From Siphonodentalium dalli (lineage: Eukaryota > Mollusca > Scaphopoda > Gadilida > Siphonodentaliidae), in assembly GCA_032622095.1 (NCBI GenBank), contig CP136066.1:115217319-115281318 (forward strand): a DNA stretch of 64,000 nucleotides. The letters are read 5' to 3'. The notes beneath the pieces are model-generated. The model did no database searches and was not told the DNA's origin. It saw only the letters and a program-made list of their open reading frames with translations. Below, piece after piece: positions 44,143-55,288 of the stretch. A program made the position numbers and the translations under genes. Every line of letters starts with the position of its first letter. Position 1 is the stretch's first letter.

Positions 44143-44493
44143 TTATGACATTTTGATAAGAATTGTTTTTTCAAAGATATACATACTAGATATTTCTTCC
44201 TGGTAGATAGCAGTGACTGCTCTGGATGTATGTCGAACTAAGGTTTTAAGCTCTGCGATGATGGTTTCAGCAGCAACTTGGGCCTGGTCTGAGTCGTGGT
44301 TATGCTGGCTTTTGTAGGATGTGACGATGTCGTTCTTGGTATTTACAGTAGCGCTGCATGTCTTTGAACAGCGTCGCCAATGTACACTGTCGTTTCTTCG
44401 AGACTTATCGCAGAACTTATAGTGGTTAAAGACGAGATATTCACCACCGCGATCATTAGGAATGAAATTAATATGTACTTGAGCGTTTGCCAT
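44143..44493 (-). CDS. FLYWCH zinc-finger exon/ORF, 116 aa (copy B)
   Basis: Same as 31808-32158, identical protein. W39, C42, C46, H64 and H66 are all present. Confidence 0.65.
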   Translation of the reverse strand: MANAQVHINFIPNDRGGEYLVFNHYKFCDKSRRNDSVHWRRCSKTCSATVNTKNDIVTSYKSQHNHDSDQAQVAAETIIAELKTLVRHTSRAVTAIYQEEISSMYIFEKTILIKMS

Positions 44494-44647
44494 TTTGATA
44501 TGATCTGTCTTATAAGTATGTGGTTTGGGGGGGGGTGGGGCTACCCCGGGATGGTCGAAAGGGCCGATAGGCCCTTTCCTTCACCCCTCATTTTATTGCC
44601 TTTATTGGAATCATGAAAAAAAGAGCATTTTTATACATTTTTTATAA

Positions 44648-44922
44648 TTAGTTTCTTTTATGTTTCTTCTTTCTTGGTGGCTTTTCTCCTGAAGATGAAG
44701 GAGACGGAGCTGGTTTCTGTCTTAATTGTCGTAGTTGGTATTCTTTTTCCTGTTGTTCTTGTATTTTGTTCCATTTTTCAGCTTCTGCCATCACTGCTTC
44801 TGCTTTCTTCTGCATATTTTGTAGATTTTCTTCATCTTCGGTAGGAGCAGGGGGTGGTGATTCCTGCTCCTCTTCCGCGATGCTGACGGGGGACACCGGA
44901 GGTGATCTGTCTTTGTGAGCCT
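44648..44922 (-). CDS. Charged coiled-coil terminal exon (copy B)
   Basis: Same as 32312-32586. AATAAA-like words follow the stop (plus-strand tttatt near 44592-44606). On the coding strand this terminal exon precedes the FLYWCH first exon, so the two most likely come from different transcription units of a larger parent element. Confidence 0.5.
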
Positions 44923-45163
44923 CTGTAATTTATATGTTAGCGTGAGAACATGATTATCTCTGGAAATCACTCACTTGAGTTGTTTTCAGTGACAAGAGTT
45001 CATATCGTGATATACAGTTATTGCCGGTAAGTTTGGGCTACACTTTGCTTAAACAAACACTGTTTGTGGCAATGGGATCACTAGTCACGCATTGTAAAAA
45101 CAGACTATAACCTGCCGGCTCGGATGCATTCACACATCACTGCCGGATAAGTGAGAATAAGCC

Positions 45164-45535
45164 GAAACATAAGAGGCCCGATTACGGATCCTTGAGGGAC
45201 TCCTGCTGTTATATGTGCGTATTTGGAAAAATTGGAGTTAATTCGTACGCGTTGTTTGCGATGTTCAAGGTAGAAACTGTTGACAGACCATTTAAGAATA
45301 TCTCGATCCTTTAATACCATATTTATCGAGCTTATGTATAAGACCACGATGCCACACTTTGTCAAAGGCTTTGGAAATATCACAGAATACTGCACATGTC
45401 GTATCACCTTTATCAAGCGCTTCTACTATATTATGAATAATTTATATCAGTTGTAGTTCCGTTCCATGACCGGGAATAAAACCAGACTGGTGCGAATATA
45501 GGAGATCACCAGGTGTACACGTGGTTAGCCGCATG
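45164..45535 (-). pseudogene. LINE4 RT catalytic-half remnant (copy B)
   Basis: On the minus strand the frame reads LLYSHQSGF, then CDISKAFDKVWHRGLIHKL (RT motif A with catalytic D), then ITAGVPQGSVIGPLMF (motif B). An in-frame TAA lies between, and a frameshift near 45296 follows KLDKYGIKGS. LINE4 similarity stops near 45535, so this copy is 5'-truncated there or LINE3 abuts it. Confidence 0.85.
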
Positions 45536-45786
45536 GGGTATGAGAAAAAACACACATAAGGATGACTTTATGTAAGCCTGTATACTCATCGACCATATAT
45601 ATGCCTTTTTAGATCACGATGACGCACAAATCTCATATTTAGCAAATATTTAAAATCGTAAGCTATATATAGACAACGGAAAGTGAATTGTTTAGCCACA
45701 GAACACTCAAACACCGAAGTCACACCTTAGGCTAGCCCAGGTGCAGCCAATAAACGCAGACACACTAATTCGAGTCCGCGCTATAG

Positions 45787-46785
45787 GACAGGCCAGGGGA
45801 GCAATTGTTGATTGACAAAAGTGGCCAACAACAACAACAACATCACCGAAAGCGAAAACGAACTGTAAATGATGTAAATGACTTGAAAATTCTCACTCTT
45901 AATGTTTGTGGGCTCAGAAATAAGCTGAACTGTCCAGAATTTGTTGAACTTTGTGAACTATATGATATTTTATGTTTTGTTGAATCGAAAACAGACGATT
46001 GTGATGATATAGTATTGCCAGGTTTCACGTTTACATTCAAAAACCGAAAATCGATTAGCATGCAAAGGAAATCTGGTGGTATAGCTATTGGGTATAGAAA
46101 TTCGATTGCGAATGACTTGAAGATCATTAACTCAAATAGTAAATTTGTACATTGGCTCCGAATCTCAAAAAATACACTTCAAATTGACAAAGATGTACTC
46201 ATTGGCACGGTGTATATTCCTCCTGAAACTTCAAAATACTCAGGTAGAGAAGCATACAACGACTTAGACTGTGAACTAATCAGTCTAGGTTTAGATTATG
46301 ATAATATGATCATCACAGGCGATTTCAATGCACGTACGTCAGACGCCGATGATTTCTGTAAAATCGACGAAAATGATCGAGACGAATTGACAGAAGTTAT
46401 CCGTCCTAACCTGAATATACTCACTGTAAATAATATGAATATAAGACGCACGAGTAGGGATAAAACAACTAACACATTTGGAAGACTACTCCTGGATATT
46501 TGCAGATGTAGAGAGTTATATATCATAAACGGCAGAGCCGGTCACGACAAGGGAGTAGGGGAACTTACATGCAAGCAATCTTCAGTTGTTGATTATACTA
46601 TTTGTTCGCCTGGTACCTTGAATTTAGTCAACGATTTCGAAGTGCATGAATTTTCTTCTCTATTATCAGACGCACATACTGCGTTATCATTTCGACTGCC
46701 CATCAGGTACAATCTGATAACCAACAGTTGGGAACAAACACCGAAACCACCATACTGGAGCCTACGAGACCAAAACCTTGGATAG
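45787..46785 (+). pseudogene. LINE3 endonuclease domain (copy B)
   Basis: Open from 45787 without an early ATG. APE-type endonuclease motifs: LTLNVCGLRNKL, a conserved E in CFVESKTDD, GTVYIPPE, TGDFNARTSD, SVVDYTICSP and LSDAHTALSF. The frame is lost near 46770; the continuation (KPWIATKSHAF...) is in another frame and hits a stop at about 46899. In the living ancestor this domain was fused to the RT that follows. Confidence 0.85.
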
Positions 46786-46799
46786 CAACTAAATCACAT

Positions 46800-49374
46800 G
46801 CATTTACTAACAATATAAACACAGATGACGTGGATAAGATCGTACGAGAAATAGAATCCATCGGCGGAAATAAACCAACCAAAGCTATTATCTCTTAAAT
46901 TTCAGACTCATTATCTGCAATCTTGGTCGACTCTGCGAAGAAGACTCTCGGCTGTAGACACTCAAAAAATATATTAAAAAATCATAATAATGCAAAAGAA
47001 CGACAAAATAACAAAAGAGCATGGTTTACTGAAGATTGTCGTGTAGCGCGGAAAGCATACAAAAAATCGAAACGCATATTTCATAAAAATCCCCTTGACG
47101 AAAATAGAGTAGAATTGAGACACAGTGAACGCGAATATAAAAAATGTATACAGTATAGCCAGGGCGAGCTATGAAAAAAATCTGACAATTGAAATGGACA
47201 AACTTAAAAACACTGATAGCAAGAGTTTTTGGCAAATCATAAAAGGTAAGAAATCGAACAGAGACTCGAGTATTAGTATTGAGAACTTTGCGGAGCATTT
47301 CAAAAAATTGAATTCTTTGCAAACCAATCTGATGGTCGAGATACCAACCCAAGAGCCCAGAGATACGGATAGCAAAATCACTGATATTTTGAATCCAAGA
47401 ATCACGCGTGATGAGGTTTCCAAAGCTATCCGACATTTAAGAAATAATAAATCTGCGTCCGATGATAGCGTCTTTAGCGAATATTTAAAAGCATCTGAAG
47501 TAATTATGTTACCAGTTATTACTGATTTTTTCAATTGTATTTTTGATTGTGGTGTAATACCAGACTCTTGGCGTACTGGTAATATAATACCAATTTACAA
47601 AAACAAAGGTACCAATGATGACCCGTCAAATTATAGGGGCATAACAATAACAAGTTGTTTTAGTAAATTATTCTCATCTGTCCTTGGTAACCGACTTAGC
47701 ATATATTCTGACACATTTGGATTGCTGCATGACAACCAATGTGGATTCAGGAAGGACTACTCTACTGTTGATAATATATTTCTCATTTCTATTCTTACCG
47801 AACTCTGCAGGCTGAAAAAAACGTAAGATGTTCTGTGCATTTATAGACTTTGAAAAGGCTTTTGATACGATCAATAGAAATTATCTGTGGCATAAATTAC
47901 TGCTAAATAGGATATCCGGGAAAATGTATAGAGTCATAAAAGATATGTACACGGATATAAAATCTAGAGTAATGCATAATGGTCAAACATCGGAGTTATT
48001 CCCTTCCAATATTGGTTTAAAACAGGGAGACAATGTCTCACCTTTTCTTTTTTGTCTTTACGTGAATGACCTCACGAACTTTTTAGCAAGCACTGATATT
48101 AGAGGGGTGGAATCTATATCTCGAGAATGTGAAGATAAACTTGATAGATACTTGAAACTATTTATCCTTTTATACGCAGATGACAAAGTACTCTTCTCTG
48201 ATTCGGCTGATGACCTACAAAAACAACTTAACTATTTTGAAGATTACTCTACAAATTGGGCTATGAGAGTTAATATACCGAAATCAAAAATAATATGTTT
48301 TTCGAGAGGTAGGCAGCCGAAACATTTATCGTTCAGATTCAATGGTAAAGAAATTGAGATAGTTAAAACTTTTAACTACCTAGGCGTTATATTTAGCCGT
48401 TCTGGCTCGTTTGCTGCGACTAGAACATACATAGTGACCAAAGCCCGAAAAGCTATGTATTATGTGATAAAAATTGGAAGAATGCATAAGCTGTCCATAG
48501 AAACTCAACTCAAATTATTTGACACCTTAGTTGTGCCTATCTTGTAATACGGTTGTGAAACATGGGGTATAGGAGATAACTCAATTATTGAAGGTGTACA
48601 CCTTAAGTTTTGTAAACTCCTTCTACACATGAAGCTCAGCACACCAAGTTACATGGTTTATGGCGAACTGGGTCGATACCCATTGACATTGGAAATTAAG
48701 GCAAGAGCGATCACATATTGGACACGACTAGTGAATGGAATCGGGAGTTCATTATGTAGCAACATTTATAAGCTAGCCCTTTCGTTATAAGAAGAATCGC
48801 CGATAAAATCATCATGGGTAAGTGCAATCAAAAAGCGCATTGATGACGCGGGTATGACATTTATATGGCATATACAACGACGCGGTATTGACAAAATTAA
48901 ATTGTTGAATAATTATAGACGAAATTCTAGAGATCAATTTGTCCAAAACTGGCATTCCGCTATGAGTAACTCACGGAAAGGAAAAACATATAGGATTCTG
49001 AAGTCAACGTTTCGAATGGAAGAATTTATTTCACATGCCTCTAACAAAGATATAATAACTCTAATCCGATTTAGAACGGCGAACCATTATTTGCCAATAG
49101 AGACCGGGCGATGGAATAAAACTCCACAGTCTGAGCGCAAATGCACGTTTTGTGAAATGAATGCTATTGGCGATGTCGCGATGAATACCACGTATTACTT
49201 GAATGTCCAGAACTAGCCCTTAACAGAAAAAGGTACATCAAGAAATCTTATTGGAACTTCCATAATCAGAGAAAACTTACCATTCTTCTTTCAAATAGTA
49301 AACCAAATATAATCCGAAACTTGTGTAAATTTATTTGCCACATCAATGAAAGAGCTAATTGCTCTCCTGTGTAA
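46800..49374 (+). pseudogene. LINE3 reverse transcriptase and C-terminus, frameshifted (copy B)
   Basis: Pieces: 47125-47826 (RT N-part: HLRNNKSASDDSVFSEYLKA, GNIIPIYKNKG, NYRGITITSCFSKLF, CGFRKDYSTVDNI); 47828-48547 (catalytic: CAFIDFEKAFDTINR, LKQGDNVSPFLFCLYVNDL, LLYADDKVLFS, FNYLGVIFSRSGSF); then 48548-49374 (C-terminus with CTFC...DEYHVLLEC knuckle, ending NERANCSPV and a TAA). Breaks: frameshift near 47150, a one-base excess in a 7-A run at 47815-47821, in-frame stops at 48545 and near 48788, and a frameshift near 49175. The YADD box itself is intact. Confidence 0.88.
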
Positions 49375-49546
49375 TTATTATCTTGTGTTAATTATATTAT
49401 CTGTGTAATTATTATCTCATCCTGATCGTCTGGGGTTGCGAGCAATGATATGTTATGTGTTTAACCTATGTTTATGCATATTTATATTCTTAAAACCATG
49501 AATTTGGTCGAAGAATTAAAATGAATCTGAATCTGAATATGATCAG

Positions 49547-49677
49547 AGGACTATAGGGACCCTTCTCACAGGAAGTGTTGGATACTTTGTCGGTGTGAGC
49601 GACCTAGATTTATCAGACAAAGCATTGGAAGCTGATCCAGATAATTATGGACGTGGCAAATTAGAATCTGTTATCAG
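49547..49677 (+). CDS. Candidate host-gene exon, immediately 3' of LINE3
   Basis: Open frame RTIGTLLTGSVGYFVGVSD, then LDLSDKALEADPDNYGRGKL and ESVIR, ending at a donor (atcag|gtaatt, 49678). The possible acceptors are gatcag (49546), which gives phase 0 and matches the end phase of the 29741/42076 exon, or ttctcacag (49571), which has the better pyrimidine tract but a different phase. The first 16 residues are hydrophobic and could be part of a membrane segment. The protein is not recognised. LINE3 ends only about 8 bp upstream, so the branch point of the true intron may have been displaced. Confidence 0.45.
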
Positions 49678-51669
49678 GTAATTGTTCTGATATGACTATT
49701 TGGCGCACCTATACGATTACGGCCGATTATCGACGCTAAGTGGAGAAAGGATTTCGAGATACCACCTCGCCATTATTAATTGTCGGTTTTCGTCCTTCCA
49801 GAAGGATACGAGCTATGTTATGCGGTTTTGTTAACGTTTTAAGTTCAACTAATATAATGTTTATGTACAGTTTCGTCCATACATATCGATATTATGACAA
49901 AACAAATTAAATTATTATGTGAAAATAACGCCATCTTCGATTTGAAAAAACTATTTCTTGCATGAAATGCAAGGTTATTACTTCAGTATTTCCAACTCAA
50001 CTGTTAGCATGTGTGGAGTTGTCTCTACAATAATGCCCAATGATGTGAAAATGAGGGAATTTCGGTTATTTTTCAAAATCTGTCCGCCATTGTGGGCGCC
50101 AATTTGGATTTGGGGGACTTTTATTTGAATGTGATAGAAGGACAATTCTTCGCCTCAGTGTTCCCATGCAACTCACAATAGTAGGCATGTGTGCAGTTGT
50201 CGTGACAATAGCGAGTTTGCGATACCCGTCCGACGGGAACGGGTACGGACAAATCGGTGAACATCGTCACGGTCACTTGCGTACTTTCAATGCAGCTCAT
50301 AAAGCGATAGCGATTTGGAACGGGTAGCTCTGTCCCATTGACCGGTAACATTTCACAACCATTTTCTCCCTTATAGGTTCATGAATTACATGAAATTCAA
50401 GTCAGCTAAGCGTTAACCTATTTATTGCAAGATTTCATGGGCAAACATCATTGATAAAGTTGTCATTTTAAGCCAGGTTTTATGTTCAAACTCTCGAGGC
50501 GGCTTCTAGCACTTAGATATATACGGAAGGCCGATCTTTTCACTAAAACATTGTTCACTGCATTAATTACAGGTTGTGGTTAATAAAGTGAGTAGATGGT
50601 GCTATCTATATATAGACGCAGTCTCGACCCAATGCAGGGACGTGGTTATAGATTGTCTCCGCGTTAGGAGGGCTGTCCACATTCTAACTACACCCCCTTG
50701 AACCATATTATATCAAATTCACAAGTTTGCGCGTAATTCCATTTGCATGCACCCCCACCGCCGGGGTTTGATTTTCCCAACTGGTCCCTCACATCCACCT
50801 GGATGGTAGCATATTCTAAATGAATCAGTAGTCTTTTTGTCGCTAGCCGGGGTGGCATAATCCATTGGGCCGAACAGTACAAGAAAATGTGTAGATCTGA
50901 GCCTGAAAAATCCTAATATCTATGGTCTAACGCCATGCAAATTACATCGATTTAAAAAAAATAATTATCAGTTTCTGACTGGCCACTGGGGAGAGACCGG
51001 GACACACCGAATCGACCATGGTTCGGCCCGGTATGGGACATATTTGAAATATGAACATGACATTTGCTAAATCCTAGCATCCAGACTGGCATCAAGCTTT
51101 CCATTTGTTGGATATTTTGAGACCTGACACCCCTCCCCAAAGGTTGGAAAATTTCCAACAGTTTCTGATTTTAGTCCAAATGTTTTACCAAAAATAGGAA
51201 AATATGCAAATGTTGGTCTAAAAACTACAAATTCTCCACTAATAAATTGTTCGAAAATTAAACTAAGAGAACAATTTCAACCTATTGTCGGTGTGAAATT
51301 TCCACAAATGTTGTGTCAGATATATCAAATTTCAAACTGTTGAATATTTGACCAAAGTTGGGGGGGTGAGACACCCCTGTTGTACATTTGTACATTGGCA
51401 TCAATATGTCGTGGATTTATCCATGTATTTGAATTCGACTGTTTAGTTACTTTATCGTATGTAGGTGAGGACTGATTTCTCATTTTAATATGTAGATATC
51501 TACCATCTGGACGGACATGGCGCATTTGAACCACAATATTGGTGTATATTGTAGTGGGGATAATATATGTCGCTAAAGACACGAAATACCTATACATATG
51601 CAAGGCTATTACTTCAGTATTTCCAACTCAACTGTTAGCATACATATGCAAGGTTATTACTTTTATTAT
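49678..51669. other. Intron-like, no gene; short dispersed repeats
   Basis: It holds a 40-bp word (ttacttcagtatttccaact and the following caactgttagcat) at 49978-50012, repeated at 51608-51640, and a diverged partner of the 231-305 repeat at 50968-51150. A local inverted pair of cccgt/acggg words lies at 50220-50345. ORFs here (for example 50121-50351, 51325-51603) show no motif. Confidence 0.45.
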
Positions 51670-52930
51670 TTAGTTATGTTTTGGATTGTGTTAAAGACAG
51701 AAACAGTTTAGACCAACATGTAAACTCCTTTGGGATACAACTTCTCAAGTTATGTAAATCCACTTCAATTAGAATACTTAATGGTCGTAAATCTGGTGAT
51801 TGTTTGGGAAACTACACCTCTTACCATAACGGGGCAAGTTTGGTAGATTATATTCTCGTGTCTGAAAGATATCTGTCCGATGTAAGTTACTTTTGCGTGA
51901 AGCAACTTAATGAATACTCTGACCATTGCCAATTAACAATGCACATTAAGCTCAAAGGAAACGTGAATACATTAAATACATGTCAATTCAAATATAAATA
52001 TAGCGAACCGGAAGTTGCCATTAAATGGACCTCAGACAGCATTCAAAAGCTTCAGAAGCGATCAATGATCGCGATATTAAAAAGCGACTCTTACAATTCA
52101 GATTGACTAATTATGAACATAATCGCAACGGAACAGAATGTGCAATTCGGCATTATGAAAATATTTTAACATCTATCAACACTAAAGCTGCCCAAATTAA
52201 AAATAATAAGTTTAAATGACAGCAAAAGAAAAGGAAATGGTTTGATGAAGGATGCAAGCAATTAAAACGTGAAATGACAAATGCGTGTCGTGAAATGAAG
52301 CAAAACCCAACCGATGCAACAGTTATGAGTAATGTTTTCTCATCCAAAAAAGCATATAAGAAAGAAACAAAGAACAAATCAAAAATGTACTTCCAGGGGT
52401 TAGCAGAATCACTAGACAAAATGGAGGGTACAGACCCTTCCGATTATTGGCGATTGATAAAAGAATTTAGAAATAAACGTGATGAAACAAATTACTTGCA
52501 TCCAGACGAAAGTGTGGACTTTTTCAAAAAGATACTCTGCCCAGATAATGTTTCTGCAAATAAGAAAATATATACGAATTCCAAAACAACAAAAACTGAT
52601 GAAAGTGATATCGAAGCCAGTGAAATAATTAATTGCGTTAAACTACTTAAAAACAGAAAATCACCTGGATATGGAAATTTCTCGAATGAATTGCTTAAAA
52701 TTGTTGTTCCCGCGACAATAGACGAAGTAGTAAAATTATTTAACCAGGTATTAAGCTCTGGCCATTATCCAGACAGCTGGAATGTGTCACTCATTAAGAC
52801 GCTTTATAAAAAGGGAGATAGACAGGACCCAAATAACTATCGACCAATTGCGCTCAGTAATGGTCTAGGGAAACTTTTCAACAAAGTTATAAATAACCGA
52901 ATAAACGACTATTTAGAAAGATATGGTCTC
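51670..52930 (+). pseudogene. LINE5: RTE/I-like LINE fragment, truncated on both sides
   Basis: It starts mid-endonuclease (SFGIQLLKLCKSTSIRILNG, GASLVDYILVSE, NEYSDHCQLTMHI), frameshifts near 52065, has one in-frame TGA at 52217-52219, then runs open into the RT N-part (LLKNRKSPGYGNFSNELLKI, DPNNYRPIALSNGLGKLFNK). Coding similarity ends abruptly at 52930 in DYLERYGL, where segment C begins. Related to LINE3 in layout but clearly diverged. Confidence 0.85.
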
Positions 52931-53558
52931 AATATACTCATTCGTTTAACATACCGCCTACTTTCCAGCTTCTCCCATCCGAGTTCAGTGAGCAACCTAT
53001 CATGCGGGACCGATTTTGTACAACCTGTAACTATACGCGCAGCTTCGATCTGTATATCATCTAGTCTTTTTAATAGATATTCAGGTGCTCCAAACCATAC
53101 ACAACTAGCATATTCCATTAATGGACGGACGTGAGATAAATATAATATTTCGAGAGTCTGACGGTTGAGAAGATATTTCAGTTTTCTCATTTGGGAAAGT
53201 CTTGCATAGGCTTTAGTACATATATTTTCGATATAAATATTCCATGATAATTCTTCTGAGATGTCAATACCCAGGTGTGTGTGACTGTGCGTACAATCAA
53301 GGGTAGCTCCATTGAAAACTATATCTAGTTTTATCATATTTTCTTTACTTGTAAACAGCAGTACTTTAGTTTTGGTACTATTGAATTTGACTATCTACTT
53401 TTCAGCCCATTCATTGATTTTCCGCATGTCATTATTTATCGACGATTCTAAAGTTTGTAGATCAGAGTTTGCATTCATGAGACATGTATCGACGGCAAAT
53501 AGTCTTAGCTCGGGACTCTAAATGGTCCGCAGTGTCATTTATATATATGAGAAACATA
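52931..53558 (-). pseudogene. LINE4 RT remnant (copy C, 3' part missing)
   Basis: Matches 43178-43805. The C-terminal part seen at 42572-43090 is missing because the duplication breakpoint lies inside LINE4. FAVD and the in-frame TAG are shared, so LINE4 was dead before the duplication. Confidence 0.85.
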
Positions 53559-53895
53559 GAGATGTTCTCACATATCCGGCATAGTCTGTATCGGCAGTTA
53601 CTTAGGTTTTTAACTGTTTTTACAGTTTTTTCATTTGGGCTGATTTACCGGTATTTCATTTGAACAACAGTTGCACTTAACGGTAGCCACATAGAGATGT
53701 TCTCACTTATCCGGCAGGTATTGTTTCGGAGGTAGGTGTGATAATCCTCAACATGAAAGAGCTACCGCTTATAGTATGTATCTGTTATCAATTACGATAT
53801 CATATATAAGAATTGTTTTTGTTTTGAATATAACTTATTTTTTATACTTGTTGAAATATTTGACATATCGTACAGTTAACAAAGAGCGTTCTCAT

Positions 53896-54246
53896 TTATG
53901 ACATTTTGATAAGAATTGTTTTTTCAAAGATATACATACTAGATATTTCTTCCTGGTAGATAGCAGTGACTGCTCTGGATGTATGTCGAACTAAGGTTTT
54001 AAGCTCTGCGATGATGGTTTCAGCAGCAACTTGGGCCTGGTCTGAGTCGTGGTTATGCTGGCTTTTGTAGGATGTGACGATGTCGTTCTTGGTATTTACA
54101 GTAGCGCTGCATGTCTTTGAACAGCGTCGCCAATGTACACCGTCGTTTCTTCGAGACTTATCGCAGAACTTATAGTGGTTAAAGACGAGATATTCACCAC
54201 CGCGATCATTAGGAATGAAATTAATAAGTACTTGAGCGTTTGCCAT
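53896..54246 (-). CDS. FLYWCH zinc-finger exon/ORF, 116 aa (copy C)
   Basis: As copy B except for His7 to Leu and Ser36 to Gly. All presumed zinc ligands are kept. Confidence 0.65.
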   Translation of the reverse strand: MANAQVLINFIPNDRGGEYLVFNHYKFCDKSRRNDGVHWRRCSKTCSATVNTKNDIVTSYKSQHNHDSDQAQVAAETIIAELKTLVRHTSRAVTAIYQEEISSMYIFEKTILIKMS

Positions 54247-54400
54247 TTTGATATGATCTGTCTTATAAGTATGTGGTTTGGGGGGGGGTGGGGCTACCCA
54301 GGGATGGTCGAAAGGGCCGATAGGCCCTTTCCTTCACCCCTCATTTTATTGCCTTTATTGGAATCATGAAAAAAAGAGCATTTTTATACATTTTTTATAA

Positions 54401-54675
54401 TTAGTTTCTTTTGTGTTTCTTCTTTCTTGGTGGCTTTTCTCCTGAAGATGAAGGAGACGGAGCTGGTTTCTGTCTTAATTGTCGTAGTTGGTATTCTTTT
54501 TCCTGTTGTTCTTGTATTTTGTTCCATTTTTCAGCTTCTGCCATCACTGCTTCTGCTTTCTTCTGCATATTTTGTAGATTTTCTTCATCTTCGGTAGGAG
54601 CAGGGGGTGGTGATTCCTGCCCCTCTTCCGCGATGCTGACGGGGGACACCGGAGGTGATCTGTCTTTGTGAGCCT
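54401..54675 (-). CDS. Charged coiled-coil terminal exon (copy C)
   Basis: As copy B with one Glu to Gly change in the acidic region; the frame is intact. Confidence 0.5.
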
Positions 54676-54916
54676 CTGTAATTTATATGTTAGCGTGAGA
54701 ACATGATTATCTCTGGAAATCACTCACTTGAGTTGTTTTCAGTGACAAGAGTTCATATCGTGATATACAGTTATTGCCGGTAAGTTTGGGCTACACTTTG
54801 CTTAAACAAACACTGTTTGTGGCAATGGGATCACTAGTCACGCATTGTAAAAACAGACTATAACCTGCCGGCTCGGATGCATTCACACATCACTGCCGGA
54901 TAAGTGAGAATAAGCC

Positions 54917-55288
54917 GAAACATAAGAGGCCCGATTACGGATCCTTGAGGGACTCCTGCTGTTATATGTGCGTATTTGGAAAAATTGGAGTTAATTCGTA
55001 CGCGTTGTTTGCGATGTTCAAGGTAGAAACTGTTGACAGACCATTTAAGAATATCTCGATCCTTTAATACCATATTTATCGAGCTTATGTATAAGACCAC
55101 GATGCCACACTTTGTCAAAGGCTTTGGAAATATCACAGAATACTGCACATGTCGTATCACCTTTATCAAGCGCTTCTACTATATTATGAATAATTTATAT
55201 CAGTTGTAGTTCCGTTCCATGACCGGGAATAAAACCAGACTGGTGCGAATATAGGAGATCACCAGGTGTACACGTGGTTAGCCGCATG
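54917..55288 (-). pseudogene. LINE4 RT catalytic-half remnant (copy C)
   Basis: Matches 45164-45535, including the in-frame stop and the frameshift. Confidence 0.85.

Larger units (their letters stand above)
37538..45156. repeat. Segment B of the large tandem duplication
   Basis: This is the partner of 22887-32820. It starts with acttaagtac directly after the LINE1 5' end and continues unbroken past 45156 into the rest of the FLYWCH element and LINE4, so B retains the original right flank. It differs from A by the composite MITE (37956-40088), by lack of the 4,452-bp stretch, and by at least one base in a G run. Confidence 0.9.
43806..45163 (-). mobile_element. FLYWCH-bearing TIR element, copy B (complete, 1,358 bp)
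   Basis: Terminal inverted repeats have a 17-nt core (43812-43828 and 45141-45157) with one mismatch, reading ttctcac(a/t)tatccggca, and begin in G. The target duplication is gaaacata (43798-43805 and 45164-45171). Removing the element restores the LINE4 RT between the conserved SVIGPLMF and LIYIND, which proves the insertion point. A second copy of the end (gagatgttctcacttatcc) lies internally near 43941. The 8-bp TSD plus FLYWCH suggests a MULE-, hAT- or P-like non-autonomous element; MULE is my preference from the FLYWCH domain. Confidence 0.88.
45536..49538 (+). mobile_element. LINE3: RTE/I-like non-LTR retrotransposon, decayed (copy B)
   Basis: On the plus strand the element carries endonuclease, RT and a C-terminal zinc knuckle, and ends at about 49538 with the short repeat tail tgaatctgaatctgaata. 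It has no ORF1. The left boundary is uncertain. It abuts LINE4 on the left and the candidate exon at 49547 on the right. Confidence 0.85.
53559..54916 (-). mobile_element. FLYWCH-bearing TIR element, copy C
   Basis: Matches 43806-45163 with the same gaaacata target words (53551-53558, 54917-54924). It carries several point differences, so it was duplicated earlier than the A/B pair. Confidence 0.85.

Noticed and set aside
47026-47534. 136- and 121-aa minus-strand ORFs
   Set aside because: They are antisense shadows of the LINE3 RT; the same holds at 62955-63463.
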